Source: Salinigranum marinum
Lineage (GTDB): Archaea; Halobacteriota; Halobacteria; Halobacteriales; Haloferacaceae
DNA: 64,000 nucleotides
Reading direction: 5' to 3'
Assembly: GCF_024228675.1 (NCBI RefSeq)
Contig: NZ_CP100461.1
Location: 1,550,001 to 1,614,000, forward strand
Of the stretch, positions 1 through 8,812 are shown one piece after another. How positions within the stretch are numbered: position 1 is the stretch's first letter; the number at the start of each line of letters is the position of its first letter. The notes under the pieces were generated by a model. That model did not search any database, was not told where the DNA came from, and saw only the letters and a program-made list of their open reading frames with translations. A program made the position numbers and the translations under genes.

Positions 1-2
1 AG

Positions 3-1067
3 GGGCTCGTGCTCCCGATGGCCGTCGATCTCCGGACCGCGGTCGCCCTCGCGCCGCGGGACGACGGTCGGATCCGTCTCCGGTCGACGGAGTTCGCCGA
101 CGAGGTGGTCGTCGACGGCCTCCCCGACGATCCGATCGACGACCGGGACGACTCGTGGGCGAACTACCCGCTGGGCGTCCTCGTCGAACTCGACGCGGCG
201 GGGCTCGCGCCGGTCGGCGACGGCCTCGACCTCCTCGTGACGGGCGACGTTCCGCAGGGTGCGGGCCTCTCCTCGTCGGCCGCCCTCGAAGTGGCGACCG
301 CGGCGGCGGCCTACGGGCTCGACCCGGGGGTCGAAACCGGCACGGACCTCCCGAAGGGGCGTCTCGCGGAGGCGGCCTGGCGCGCCGAAACGGGCTTCGT
401 CGGCCTCGACTGCGGCATCATGGATCAGTACGCGAGCGCGCTCTGCCGGGCGGACGAGGCGCTCTTCTTGGACTGTCGCTCGCGCGAGACCGAGCGCGTC
501 CCGTTTCCCGACGACGACTACCGCGTGGTCGTCGTCGACACCCGCGTCGAGCACGAGCTGGCCGCGTCGGCGTACAACGACCGCGTGGCCGAGTGTCGGG
601 AGGCGGCAGAGCGGCTGAACGACCTGCTCGGCGGCGTCGACACGTTGCGCGACGTCGACCGTGACGACTTCCTCGCACACGCCGACCACCTGTCGGCCCC
701 GCTTCGCCGTCGCGTCCGCCACGTCGTCACGGAGAACGAGCGGGTACGGGCGGCCGCTGCCGCGCTCTCGGCGGGCGACTTCGACGCGGTCGGCGACCGG
801 ATGTACGAGTCCCACGCCAGCCTCCGCGACGACTACGAGGTGTCCTGCCGAGAACTCGACGCCGTGGTCGACGTCGCGTGGACGACCGACGGCGTCGTCG
901 GCGCGCGGATGACCGGCGGCGGCTTCGGCGGGAGCGTCGTCGCGCTCGTCGCCGCCGACGCCGTCGACGAGTTCTCCGCGCGCGTCGACCGGGCGCTCTC
1001 CGAGGAGGCCGATGTCCACCCGCGAACGTTCGTCTGCGCGTCCGCCGAGGGCGTCCGCCTGGAGTGA
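3..1067 (+). CDS. galK: Galactokinase, 5'-truncated by window edge
   Basis: GHMP-family sugar kinase that phosphorylates galactose with ATP in the cytoplasm. The frame is open from base 3 and begins GLVLPMAVDLRT, which fits the segment just after the missing N-terminal galactokinase signature, so about 20-30 residues lie outside the window. The GHMP ATP-binding loop PQGAGLSSSAA sits near residue 85, and the C-terminal GGGFGGS motif near residue 305. The stop is at 1065-1067. It converges on the amidase-like gene with a 15-nt gap. Gluconate dehydratase nearby suggests a sugar-catabolism cluster. Galactokinase is preferred over mevalonate or homoserine kinase because of the LPMA and CGIMDQYAS motifs. 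Confidence 0.85.
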   Translation, partial: GLVLPMAVDLRTAVALAPRDDGRIRLRSTEFADEVVVDGLPDDPIDDRDDSWANYPLGVLVELDAAGLAPVGDGLDLLVTGDVPQGAGLSSSAALEVATAAAAYGLDPGVETGTDLPKGRLAEAAWRAETGFVGLDCGIMDQYASALCRADEALFLDCRSRETERVPFPDDDYRVVVVDTRVEHELAASAYNDRVAECREAAERLNDLLGGVDTLRDVDRDDFLAHADHLSAPLRRRVRHVVTENERVRAAAAALSAGDFDAVGDRMYESHASLRDDYEVSCRELDAVVDVAWTTDGVVGARMTGGGFGGSVVALVAADAVDEFSARVDRALSEEADVHPRTFVCASAEGVRLE

Positions 1068-1082
1068 GCACGAGCGCAGCGC

Positions 1083-2039
1083 TCAGGGGAAGACGCTCTC
1101 GGGCAGGTACGCCGTCACCGTCCAGTTGGGGGCGTCGACGACCTCGCTGATCTTCAGGTCGACCGCCGCCGAACAGAGGATGTACGCCTCGCCACGGGTG
1201 AGCCCGCGCTCGGCCTCGAGGTGGTCGATCATGTGCCGGACGGCCTTCTTCGTCGCGACCATCAGGTCGTCGGCGATCCCCGCGGTGCCGTACATCGGTT
1301 CGTCCGCGCCCGTTGGGGTGAACGGCCCCGTCGTCTCCAGTTCGGGCTGGGTGATCGACTTCTCTTTCAGCACGTCGAAGCGCGCGGTGACGAACATCGG
1401 TGCTTCGATACCCGTCACGCAGACCTCACCGTCACCCTGCGCAGCGTGGCAGTCACCCGTCGAAAAGAGCGCGCCCCCGACCTCGACGGGGAGGTAGAGC
1501 GTCGACCCCGCGGTGAGGTGTTTGATGTCGAAGTTGCCGCCGGTGTCCCTGGGTGGAAGCGTGTCGTGTTCGCCGGTCTCCGCGGGGGCGACGCCCGCGA
1601 TGCCGGGGAACATGTCCAGTGGGACCTCGATGCCGTCGACGAAGTGGGCCGCGCCGTCGTCGAGATCCCAGACGTGTAGGCCCGCGTCGGCAAAGTCCTC
1701 GGGGAGGAGGCCGAGGCCCATCTCGCCGGGCATAAAGCCCGTGAAGCCCCAGCCCTTGTGCTCGAAGTCGAGGAACTCGACGGCGAGGACGTCGCCGGGT
1801 TCGGCACCCTCGACCGCGACCGGCCCCGTCAGCGGGTGGACGGGATCGAAACTCGCGGTCGCGAGGTCCTCGACGTCCGAGTCCGGGCCGACCTGCCCGT
1901 CGAGCGCGTCGCGACACTCGAAGCGAACCACCTCGCCCGGCTCGACGGTGAGAATCGGATCGAGGCTGTTGTCCCAGGCGTTGTGGATGTGCTCGTCGCC
2001 GTCGGACAGTTCGTGGTCGACCGTATAGTCGAGTGACAT
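1083..2039 (-). CDS. Acetamidase/formamidase family protein
   Basis: A 318-residue protein of the FmdA_AmdA amidase family, which hydrolyses short amides to acid plus ammonia. The physiological substrate here is unknown. Family hallmarks are the N-terminal H-NAWDNSLDPILTV-PGE stretch, the GDVLAVEFLDF segment near residue 95, and the central GGNFDIKHLTAGSTLYLPV and GDCHAAQGDGEV motifs that hold metal-binding and active-site residues. The ATG at 2039 was chosen over upstream in-frame starts because a TATA-like AGTTTTGCC lies 27-35 nt upstream (2066-2074), giving a leaderless transcript. The extra residues upstream are arginine-rich and unlike the family. It is transcribed alone. Confidence 0.8.
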   Translation of the reverse strand: MSLDYTVDHELSDGDEHIHNAWDNSLDPILTVEPGEVVRFECRDALDGQVGPDSDVEDLATASFDPVHPLTGPVAVEGAEPGDVLAVEFLDFEHKGWGFTGFMPGEMGLGLLPEDFADAGLHVWDLDDGAAHFVDGIEVPLDMFPGIAGVAPAETGEHDTLPPRDTGGNFDIKHLTAGSTLYLPVEVGGALFSTGDCHAAQGDGEVCVTGIEAPMFVTARFDVLKEKSITQPELETTGPFTPTGADEPMYGTAGIADDLMVATKKAVRHMIDHLEAERGLTRGEAYILCSAAVDLKISEVVDAPNWTVTAYLPESVFP

Positions 2040-2339
2040 GCGACAGTACGCCACGCGAGGGACCGGCAAAACTGTTGGCTCGATGGGGCCCGTCCAGTCC
2101 GGTGCTCGCGTCGACAGAACCCACGACGTGCCGGTGGCGCGCGCTGTCGCGACGCCATGTCGCGCCGGCACCGCGCGAGGGATGAGCGAACGAGCGACAG
2201 AGCGAGTGAGCGAATCGGCTGGGGAGGACTGTGGCGTCAGCGCCCTGGCAACCGCGCGGGATCCGCGTCGTCGCTGTCCGTCCGCCGGTCTCCCGCGAAC
2301 CGACGGCGGAGCCGAGAAATCTCAGAACACAGTCCGGTC
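2040..2339. other. Intergenic, promoter plus low-complexity GAGCGA tract
   Basis: There is no convincing gene here. It holds the TATA-like box for the amidase gene (2066-2074, minus strand). Bases 2181-2215 are a low-complexity run built on GAGCGA/GAGTGA hexamers, a pattern common in haloarchaeal spacers. Long open frames crossing this stretch are GC-driven antisense frames. Confidence 0.5.
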
Positions 2340-2922
2340 TCAGTTCCCACGTGACGACCGCACCCTGCTGGTGGACGGGATGTCGCAGTCCCTCGAACCG
2401 CTCGATCGCGCGCGTCCGCACGTCGATGTCGAACCAGAACCCGACGTCCAGACAGACCTTCTCCGCGAGCGTCGCCACGTCTCCCGCTGGGGCTCCGTCG
2501 TTCGTTCGCTCGTAGGAGAGTCCGAGGAGCCCACACGGGGCCGCGAACCCACTCCGGGCGAGTTTCCGTGCATCCGCCACCAGCGAGTTCCAGAACGGAT
2601 CGACGACGGTCCCGAACGCGTTCGGTTCGCGGTCCCCGTTGTCCCGCCGGAAGCGGAGCAGTTTCGCCTCGAGTGGAATCCGTCGGCCGGCCGCTTCGAC
2701 CACGAAGTCACACCGCTGGCCGCTGTGCGGGTACGCTGCCTCGCGCTCGACCGTCCAGTCGCCCGTCTCACGGAGCGCTGTGACGAGGCGTTCGAGCTGC
2801 CGCTCCTATTCGAACGCGCCGAGGCCGGGCTGCCACCGTTCGTGTTCGGCGCGTTCGTCGACAGCCGGCACGGCCGCTGCGAGGTCACGGGCCAGATCCT
2901 CGAGCGCGTTTGCGACCGACAT
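2340..2922 (-). pseudogene. PD-(D/E)xK-like nuclease-type gene with in-frame TAG
   Basis: From an ATG at 2922, preceded by a TATA-like GTTTTTG about 25-30 nt upstream, the frame reads MSVANALEDLARDLAAAV and continues to a TAG at 2806-2808, about residue 39 (...GLGAFE-stop-ERQLERLV). The same frame then continues with acidic haloarchaeal-type protein. That part includes CDFVVEAAGRRIPLEAKLL, which fits the D-(x)n-ExK core of PD-(D/E)xK nucleases. A GAG-to-TAG change would account for the stop. The 3' end is unclear because this frame stays open into the amidase gene, so a second lesion near 2340 is possible. Function is not established; the nuclease link rests on a short motif. Confidence 0.5.
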
Positions 2923-3047
2923 CTGGTGTCTCCACGGCCGCGAGCGACAAAAACGGGAGGCGGGTTCGCTTCCGAGATCTGCTCGGCGAACTCCGAAAAT
3001 CGGCGCTGTTCGGGCGCGAAGAGCCGGTTCACTCCTCGTCGAACACC

Positions 3048-3064
3048 GCGAATCGAAGATTCGC
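3048..3064. terminator. Short hairpin downstream of gluconate dehydratase
   Basis: A perfect inverted repeat GCGAATC-GAA-GATTCGC (7-bp stem, 3-nt loop) starts 25 nt past the stop of the minus-strand dehydratase gene. No T-tract follows it, so a role in termination or mRNA-end protection is only a possibility. Confidence 0.25.
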
Positions 3065-3088
3065 TTGCCCGACGAAGCGACACTGCGC

Positions 3089-4327
3089 TTACGCTTCGTC
3101 GAACAGTTCCTCGCCTTCGACCATGTGCTCTTCGACGGCGTCCATGTCGAGGGTCACGCCGAGCCCCGGCTTCTCGGGGATCTCGATGTAGCCGTCGACG
3201 ATGACGTCCTCTTCGACCAGCTCTTCCCACCAGCCCAGCTGGTAGGAGTGGTACTCCACCGCGAGGGCGTTCGGGATCGCGGTGCCGACGTGCGCGGAGG
3301 CCATCGTCGCCACGGGCGAGGAGACGTTGTGCATCGCCACCGGCACGTAGTACTGGTTGGCGACGTCGGCGATCTTCCGCGTCTCGCGCATCCCGCCCAC
3401 CTTGGGCAGGTCGGGGGCGATGATGTCGACCGCCTGGTTCTCGATCAGTCGGCGCTCTTCGGTCACTCTGTAGCGGTTCTCGCCCACGGTGATCGGCGTC
3501 GTCGTCGACTTCGTGACCTCCTCTTGCACCGCGAGGTTCTCCGGCGGGACGGGGTCTTCGAGCCACCAGACGTCGTACTCCTCGAGTGCGGCGGCGAGCC
3601 GTTTGGCGCTCCCGCCCGAGAACGTCCAGTGACAGTCGAAGGCGACGTCCGCGCGGTCCTTGACGCGCTCGGTCACCGCCTCGACGATCTCGGCTTTGTG
3701 CCGGATCTCCCCGGGGCGGAGGTGGCGGTTCGCGCGATCCTTCTCCAGCCCCGAGGGGACGTCGAGATCGAACTTCAGCGCGTCGTATCCCAACTCCTCG
3801 ACGACGCGCTCGGCCTCGTCCGCGCAGGCGTCGGGGTCGGCCTCGTCGGCCGTGTGGCAGTCGCAGTAGACCCGAACGTGGTCGCGGTACTTCCCGCCGA
3901 GGAGCTGGTACGCCGGCACGTCGAGGATCTTGCCCGCGAGGTCGTGCAGGGCGATCTCGATGCCCGCGATGGCGGTGACGGTGACGCCCTCGACGCTCCC
4001 CTCGCCGGACATCTTCTGGACCAGATGTTCGTACAGCCGATCGATGTCGAGGGGGTTCTCGCCGACGACGAACGGCTTCATCCGCTCGATGAGTTCCGGA
4101 ACGCCCGCACCCCAGTACGCCTCGCCGGTGCCGACGACGCCCGCGTCCGTGTAGACGCGAACCAGAGTCCACGGGAAGTTCCCGTCGACCATCGTCGTCT
4201 GGACGTCCGTGATCTCGACGTCGCGGCCGCCACCGCGCTCGGCCGTGACGCCCATCGTCCCCGCGGAGAGCTCCCGCATGGTGTACTCCGCGTTCGGGTC
4301 GTGGAGTGAACCGTAGTCGATTCCCAT
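3089..4327 (-). CDS. gnaD: D-gluconate dehydratase (enolase superfamily)
   Basis: A 412-residue mandelate racemase/muconate lactonizing enzyme homologue. It would dehydrate gluconate (possibly also galactonate) to 2-keto-3-deoxygluconate in the haloarchaeal semi-phosphorylative Entner-Doudoroff pathway. The N-terminal capping domain holds GTGEAYWGAG near residue 65. The barrel has metal ligands in FDCHWTF, WWLEDPVPPEN and ITVGENRY, and a histidine in VAMHNVSSP. Length and opening residues match the Haloferax enzyme as I remember it. A TATA-like GATTTACC lies about 30 nt upstream of the ATG at 4327. The substrate cannot be separated from related sugar acids by sequence alone. Confidence 0.78.
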   Translation of the reverse strand: MGIDYGSLHDPNAEYTMRELSAGTMGVTAERGGGRDVEITDVQTTMVDGNFPWTLVRVYTDAGVVGTGEAYWGAGVPELIERMKPFVVGENPLDIDRLYEHLVQKMSGEGSVEGVTVTAIAGIEIALHDLAGKILDVPAYQLLGGKYRDHVRVYCDCHTADEADPDACADEAERVVEELGYDALKFDLDVPSGLEKDRANRHLRPGEIRHKAEIVEAVTERVKDRADVAFDCHWTFSGGSAKRLAAALEEYDVWWLEDPVPPENLAVQEEVTKSTTTPITVGENRYRVTEERRLIENQAVDIIAPDLPKVGGMRETRKIADVANQYYVPVAMHNVSSPVATMASAHVGTAIPNALAVEYHSYQLGWWEELVEEDVIVDGYIEIPEKPGLGVTLDMDAVEEHMVEGEELFDEA

Positions 4328-4403
4328 GGTCGTGGGTTCACTCGATAGCTGGTAAATCTTTGGAGACGTAGGAGACGGCGTGTACGGTCCGGTCGGCGGC
4401 GCG

Positions 4404-4802
4404 TCAGGCGCTCTCGCGGTCGGCGGGGATCACGAGCGCGACGAGTTCGGTACTCGCACCCAGCCGGCGGAGGTGGTCGTCGAGCGGCATGTGTGGCGCA
4501 CGGGCGGCGCGTCGGTGGAGGTACGCGACCCGGAGAAGCCGGATCGCACCGGGGACGTCCGCGGCCGATCGGACACGATAGCGGGCCTGGTCGGGACGGC
4601 CGGGGACGCCGTCAGCGAAGCCGTCGGTCAGCAACTGGTCACGAAGCGCCGGCGTCGTCGGGACGGTGAGTTCCCCACTCGTGGCGAGTCGGGCGAGGAC
4701 GTGGCGCTCGACGCGGAACGTCACTCCATCGGGGGTCGGGTCGATGTCGACGCCGGCCCACCGGGAGACGCCGTGTGTGATGGGCGCGAGTGTCGGGTTC
4801 AT
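4404..4802 (-). CDS. Hypothetical haloarchaeal protein, 132 aa
   Basis: A soluble protein of 132 residues with no motif I recognise. Its sequence has the acidic, Asp/Arg-rich composition of real haloarchaeal proteins and a plausible start: the ATG at 4802 follows a TATA-like CAATACTT (about 4827-4835), so the message would be leaderless. The middle (RVERHVLARLATSGELTVP) looks like a strand-helix-strand unit, and the C-terminus ends STELVALVIPADRESA. It sits alone between the gluconate dehydratase and the HAD hydrolase on the same strand. Confidence 0.6.
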   Translation of the reverse strand: MNPTLAPITHGVSRWAGVDIDPTPDGVTFRVERHVLARLATSGELTVPTTPALRDQLLTDGFADGVPGRPDQARYRVRSAADVPGAIRLLRVAYLHRRAARAPHMPLDDHLRRLGASTELVALVIPADRESA

Positions 4803-4900
4803 GATCGGCGTTCCGTTCGTGGAACGAGAAGTATTGGCGCGGTGTCGGCATAAGCTTCGTCTCCCCCGACGACCATACTGTCACGGGTCCTGGACGGCTC

Positions 4901-6142
4901 TCAGAACGCCGCCAGCAGGTTCATCACGTAGACCGTCCGGAGCATCGAGGCCGCGTCCCCGGGTTCGAAGACGAGCTCGTCCGTCGCGCGGACGTGGTCG
5001 AGGACGGCCGTCGAGGAGTGTTTGGGGGCCGCACCGATACCGCAGTCGTTCTCCGCGGCCCACTTCATCACCCGAAGGTCGGACTTCGAGTCGCCCATCA
5101 TGATCAAGAACGGGTCCTCGATGCCGAGCACCTCCAGGGCGGCCTGGACGCCGCGCGGTTTGTTGAGTTCCAGCGAGCCGATCTCGGCCGCGTCCGCGTG
5201 GTAGTAGGCGACGTCGACCCGCTCGAAGATCTCGGCCACGGCGTCGGGAACGTCTTCGAGCGTGCGGTCGACCGACTCGCCCTCGCTCACCAGGACGTTC
5301 TCGATCTCGGGATCGGTGCCGGCGAAGTACGCCCGGGCGAGTTCGGGCCCATCCGTCGACACCGCGTCCGTCGTCTCCTCGACCGCCCGGCCGAGCAGGT
5401 CGAGGAGGTAGACCATCGCGCGGTCGATGATACGCTCCGCGTCGGGGGAGCCGACGTCGAAGTTCGGTTTGAGCGTAATGTTGAACTCGTTGCCCTGCAG
5501 GTGTGTGCCCTGCGCCACCTCGGCAGGCGCTTCCGAGAGGACCCGCGAGCGGACCCGGTCGAAGACCCCGATCATCTCCGGGTCGAGTTCGTCGTACAGG
5601 AGCCGTTTCGTCTCTGAGCCGTGCCCCGGAGTGAACACCCCCGTCCCGGTCTCGTAGACGATGCTCACGTCCGTCGAGTGGACGATCTCGTTGCCGAGTC
5701 CCTGGATGAGAAACCCCTTGACGTTCTCCAGGGTCTGTCCCGTGCAGATGACGATCGGGACGCCCGCCTCGTGGAACTCCGTGAGGACGGACAGCGTCTC
5801 GCGCGGGATCTCGTTGTCCGTGCTGCCCGCCGAGCGGAGCGTCTCGTCGACGTCCAACACGAGCACGTTCACCGCACGCCCGTACTTCGAGTAGAGATCC
5901 AACCCGGTGAACGCCTGGTCGCGGTTCGCCGTGGCCGCCACCTCGGCGAGCGTCTCGCCGTCGTCGAACGCCTCCCGCACCTCGTCTTTGCGCTCGGCGA
6001 GTTCGTCCGTGGCGTCCTGCCAGTAGTCGAGCGCGACGCGGGAGTCGACCGCGGGGAAGACGTCGACGAACGTCTGGAGGTCACGGATCGCCCCCGTGTC
6101 GAAGTCCTGGTAGAGGCGGTAGAGGAGGTCGTACCGTTCCAT
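4901..6142 (-). CDS. HAD-superfamily hydrolase, 413 aa
   Basis: Cytoplasmic HAD-fold phosphohydrolase of unknown substrate. HAD motif I is LDVDETL near residue 95, with Asp as the expected nucleophile. Motif II is the ICTGQ region near 132. Motif IV is MMGDSKSDLRVM near 347. The first 90 residues form a helical domain (DLLYRLYQDFDTGAIRDL) not present in minimal HAD proteins. A TATA-like GGATTTATT (6167-6175) lies about 29 nt before the ATG at 6142, supporting this start. The general fold is certain; the specific reaction is not. Confidence 0.72.
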   Translation of the reverse strand: MERYDLLYRLYQDFDTGAIRDLQTFVDVFPAVDSRVALDYWQDATDELAERKDEVREAFDDGETLAEVAATANRDQAFTGLDLYSKYGRAVNVLVLDVDETLRSAGSTDNEIPRETLSVLTEFHEAGVPIVICTGQTLENVKGFLIQGLGNEIVHSTDVSIVYETGTGVFTPGHGSETKRLLYDELDPEMIGVFDRVRSRVLSEAPAEVAQGTHLQGNEFNITLKPNFDVGSPDAERIIDRAMVYLLDLLGRAVEETTDAVSTDGPELARAYFAGTDPEIENVLVSEGESVDRTLEDVPDAVAEIFERVDVAYYHADAAEIGSLELNKPRGVQAALEVLGIEDPFLIMMGDSKSDLRVMKWAAENDCGIGAAPKHSSTAVLDHVRATDELVFEPGDAASMLRTVYVMNLLAAF

Positions 6143-6214
6143 GCGAAGGGAAGAGTCAGCGGACGGAATAAATCCGTGGGTACACTCAGCGGTTCCCGAA
6201 AGACCGGCTCAGCT

Positions 6215-6721
6215 TCACGTGAGGTATCGGTTCAACAGCAGCCAGCGTCGCCGCCAGAACTGTCTCGCCATCGAGACGGCCACGACGACGAGGAACAGCA
6301 CGGGCCAGAGAACGTCGGGGATCGCGACGATGCCTGGCGCGCCGAGTTCGCCGGCGAGAACGACGAGCATCGACACGACCGCGATCGACCGGTAGTAGCT
6401 CATCCACGTGATCCCGTACGGGGAGACGACTTCGAGGTACAGCGTCACCGCCTCGGCGCCGTCGTCGAGAGCCACGGTCTTCCTGCCCGCGTCGTACTCG
6501 ACCACCTCGTACTCGTCCAGTTTCGGGAGGTGCGTCTGGATGAGCGAGTTGTAGACGCTGTCGCGCGCGCACCGGGGCGGCGGCGACTCACCCGTCTCCT
6601 GCTCCGCGATCCGCTCGGACAGGCCTCTGACCGTCAGCTGGCCCGCGCGCGAACACAGCTCTCGGATGACTCCTCGTCGTCGTTCGTTCCGGAGCAGGTC
6701 GAAGATCTCCTCGCTGCTCAC
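6215..6721 (-). CDS. DUF7344-type winged-helix membrane protein
   Basis: A predicted regulator of 168 residues: an N-terminal winged helix-turn-helix (SSEEIFDLLRNERRRGVIREL, then LTVRGLSERIAEQE and VYNSLIQTHLPKLDEYEVV), followed by two hydrophobic segments near residues 110-150 and a basic C-terminus. The GTG at 6719-6721 is chosen because GGAGG lies just upstream with good spacing and homologues begin MSSEEIF-like. A longer start at 6799 adds poorly supported residues. It is divergent from the TasA-like operon and is the likely local regulator, an inference from position. Confidence 0.7.
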   Translation of the reverse strand: MSSEEIFDLLRNERRRGVIRELCSRAGQLTVRGLSERIAEQETGESPPPRCARDSVYNSLIQTHLPKLDEYEVVEYDAGRKTVALDDGAEAVTLYLEVVSPYGITWMSYYRSIAVVSMLVVLAGELGAPGIVAIPDVLWPVLFLVVVAVSMARQFWRRRWLLLNRYLT

Positions 6722-6991
6722 GTGCGCTCCTCCACTCCCAACGCCGATCGATGTCCCCCATCTCATACACTCTTGTTGAACAGTCAGTACCCTATACATG
6801 ATCTAGCAGACGGAACGTATGCCGGTCCCAGTGGCTGCGTAGCGTCCCCTTTCCGGGCTGTTAATCGAGAGTTTAGCGGTCGACAGGGGTACCCAGATCC
6901 CATCCAATCGGCCGTTATGTGGCCGATCGTGTAATTACTGAATACAATAAGGTTCAATGAGCTAACTGGCTCGCGACGAGCCTGAACGACG
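6722..6991. promoter_or_regulatory. Divergent control region of the TasA-like locus
   Basis: This 270-bp AT-richer spacer separates the winged-helix gene from the first fibre-like gene. The rightward side contains GTAATTACTGAATACAATAA (about 6932-6951), holding TATA-like sequence, with the ATG 40 nt further on. The leftward side has CCCTATACATGATC near 6790-6803. No coding potential was seen. Confidence 0.45.
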
Positions 6992-8107
6992 ATGGCAGAC
7001 GACAACTCAGACAGCAAGGTCACGCTGTCACGACGGAAGGCCCTCGCCGGAATCGGGAGCATCGGACTGGCCGGTGCGCTCGGTGTCGGGGGGACGTACG
7101 CACAGTTCAGCGACACTGAAGACAGAGCGGTCACGTTCACTGCTGGCGGCCTCGACGGTACGCTTGAGTGGAGTGGCTCTTACAACGGTACTGAGGTCGG
7201 AAGTGGCGGTGAGTTCTCGTCGGCAATCACTGTCGACAGCGACCTCGAAGCGTCGGGCTACAACGGAAGAGCAGTTCCGATTGACGTTCACTTCGATGAC
7301 GTGAAGCCTGGCGACTACGGCTGTGTCAATTTCAGCCTCACGGTCCAAGACAACGAGGCCTGGGTTGCCTCCGGCATCAACGTCGTGGACAACTACGACT
7401 ACAAGAACTTCGAGCCTGAGATGGGTGCAGACGACGATGTGTCGTCTACCAACGTGGACCCGGAGACGGGTGACCTCACGTCGCAGAGCGATGCTGCAAT
7501 GGTCGATGGCGAGGGTGAACTCGCTCAGAACATCTGGGCACTCCCGTACTACGACAACGACGCCAGCTGCTCGTTCTTCGACTCGAACGGGTTCACCGGT
7601 CAGTACCAAGGTGCAACGCCGACTGGATTCTGGTCGAACGCGCAGCCCAAAGACGATAGCGGGTTCACTGCGCAGGGTCAATTCGATGCAGATACCCTGC
7701 CCGGAAATCTCGACGGAATCGACCCGAGCATGGAATACTACCTCGCTCCGCGAAACCTGCTCGACATCTCGCAGAACCTCAACGCGATTGGGACTGCGCT
7801 CTGGAACGATGACGATATGACCATCGGATACCAGACCGCCAGCGGGGGCCACGCAAGCCTCGCTAAAGGGTCTGTCATGCTCGATGGAAATCAGGGAGAC
7901 TCGGGCAACAACACGCAGAGTGTCGCACCGCTCAAGCCGGGCGACACACTGAATTTCGGGTACGACTTCCACATCCCGTTCGGTGTCGGTAACGTGATTC
8001 AGGGAGACCGCTGTTCTATCAAGCTGGACTTCCAGTTCATCCAGAGCCGTCACACGGAGGCTCCTGACTTCACGTCGTACGCGCCAGATGGAACGCACAC
8101 GTCCTAA
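6992..8107 (+). CDS. SipW-dependent TasA/camelysin-like secreted protein
   Basis: A 371-residue exported protein. Residues 10-35 form a SipW-type signal peptide: SRRKALAGIGSIGLAGALG followed by TYAQFSDTED, with cleavage probably after TYA. The mature start TFTAGGLDGTLEW fits TasA/camelysin biofilm-matrix proteins. A motif DVKPGDYGC near 105 and a C-terminal PFGVGNVIQGDRC block recur in the protein at 9655. Three cysteines in these motifs could form disulfides outside the cell. It heads an operon with the signal peptidase 5 nt downstream. Its base composition is visibly less GC-rich than the flanking housekeeping genes, so acquisition by transfer is possible. Fibre formation is inferred from the family. 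Confidence 0.8.
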   Translation: MADDNSDSKVTLSRRKALAGIGSIGLAGALGVGGTYAQFSDTEDRAVTFTAGGLDGTLEWSGSYNGTEVGSGGEFSSAITVDSDLEASGYNGRAVPIDVHFDDVKPGDYGCVNFSLTVQDNEAWVASGINVVDNYDYKNFEPEMGADDDVSSTNVDPETGDLTSQSDAAMVDGEGELAQNIWALPYYDNDASCSFFDSNGFTGQYQGATPTGFWSNAQPKDDSGFTAQGQFDADTLPGNLDGIDPSMEYYLAPRNLLDISQNLNAIGTALWNDDDMTIGYQTASGGHASLAKGSVMLDGNQGDSGNNTQSVAPLKPGDTLNFGYDFHIPFGVGNVIQGDRCSIKLDFQFIQSRHTEAPDFTSYAPDGTHTS

Positions 8108-8112
8108 ACTCC

Positions 8113-8631
8113 ATGATCCGCAGGGCGGCTAAAACGGTCGCGGTGCTCGCCCTGCTGATAGTGGTAGCTGCACTGCTCGCGAACGCGTTCCCTGCTGCCG
8201 TCGGAGCGGACTACTCGTTTGTCGTCCAGTCCGGCAGTATGGAGCCGGCGATTCCGACTGGATCGGTCGTCTTCGTCAAGGACGTGCCGGCCGAGCGAAT
8301 CGACGAAGGCAACGTAATTACCTTCGCGGACGCACGAGGTCAGCCGACCACTACCCACAGAGTCGTCGAGAAACACCAGGCCGACGACTCGATCAGGTTC
8401 CGGACAAAGGGAGACAACAACGAAGATCCCGACCCCGAGCCGGTCTACAGGAGCGAGATCGTCGGGGTGGTCGCCTTCTCGATCCCCTACTTGGGATACC
8501 TGACGGCGTTCGCGAGCACGAAGACGGGGTGGATCCTCTTCGTCGTCGCTCCGGTGACGCTCCTGATCACGTCGGAGCTGTGGGAACTGTACGAGTCACT
8601 CGAAGTAGTGGACGGTGAAACAGATGAGTAA
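8113..8631 (+). CDS. Signal peptidase I, SipW/ER type
   Basis: Membrane-bound serine protease (172 aa) that should cleave the signal peptides of the neighbouring secreted proteins. It has an N-terminal membrane helix (residues 7-28). The catalytic Ser is in QSGSMEPAIPTGS near residue 42, and a His in TTTHRVVEKH near 80 replaces the Lys of bacterial LepB. An acidic TKGDNNEDPDPEP box near 100 holds the catalytic Asp. A further hydrophobic pair lies near 118-160. The Ser-His-Asp arrangement is that of archaeal, ER and SipW enzymes. It lies 5 nt after the first TasA-like gene and overlaps the next start by 8 nt, so translation is probably coupled. Confidence 0.88.
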   Translation: MIRRAAKTVAVLALLIVVAALLANAFPAAVGADYSFVVQSGSMEPAIPTGSVVFVKDVPAERIDEGNVITFADARGQPTTTHRVVEKHQADDSIRFRTKGDNNEDPDPEPVYRSEIVGVVAFSIPYLGYLTAFASTKTGWILFVVAPVTLLITSELWELYESLEVVDGETDE

Positions 8632-8812
8632 CGAATCCGAAATCACACGACGGAAGCTGCTCGCGAGTGTCGCCGTCGTCGGTGCCGGCTCGGCACTCGG
8701 TGGGGCCGGCACGCACGCCGCACTCTCCGATCGCGAGGAGGCGACGGCGTCGTTCCAGGCGGGTCGAGTGATCCTCAAAGTGAGCCCCGAGACCCAGGAG
8801 TTCGGGCCATGA
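8624..8812 (+). CDS. N-terminal fragment of split SipW-dependent protein
   Basis: A 62-residue frame holding only a SipW-type signal peptide (TRRKLLASVAVVGAGSALGG, then THAALSDREEATASFQAGR) and the first mature strands, ending VSPETQEFGP and a TGA at 8810-8812. The ATG at 8624 overlaps the peptidase stop. The next frame begins in the TGA (ATGA) in the -1 frame and continues with the linker and second domain expected of such a protein but has no signal peptide. The two frames look like one gene split by a frameshift. The ATGA junction also allows coupled translation of two products. Confidence 0.6.
   Translation: MSNESEITRRKLLASVAVVGAGSALGGAGTHAALSDREEATASFQAGRVILKVSPETQEFGP

Noticed and set aside
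2038-4309. Very long open frames on the opposite strand to the dehydratase and nuclease-like genes
   Set aside because: They have the Arg/Ser/Pro/Gly composition of GC-rich antisense frames and no recognisable domains.
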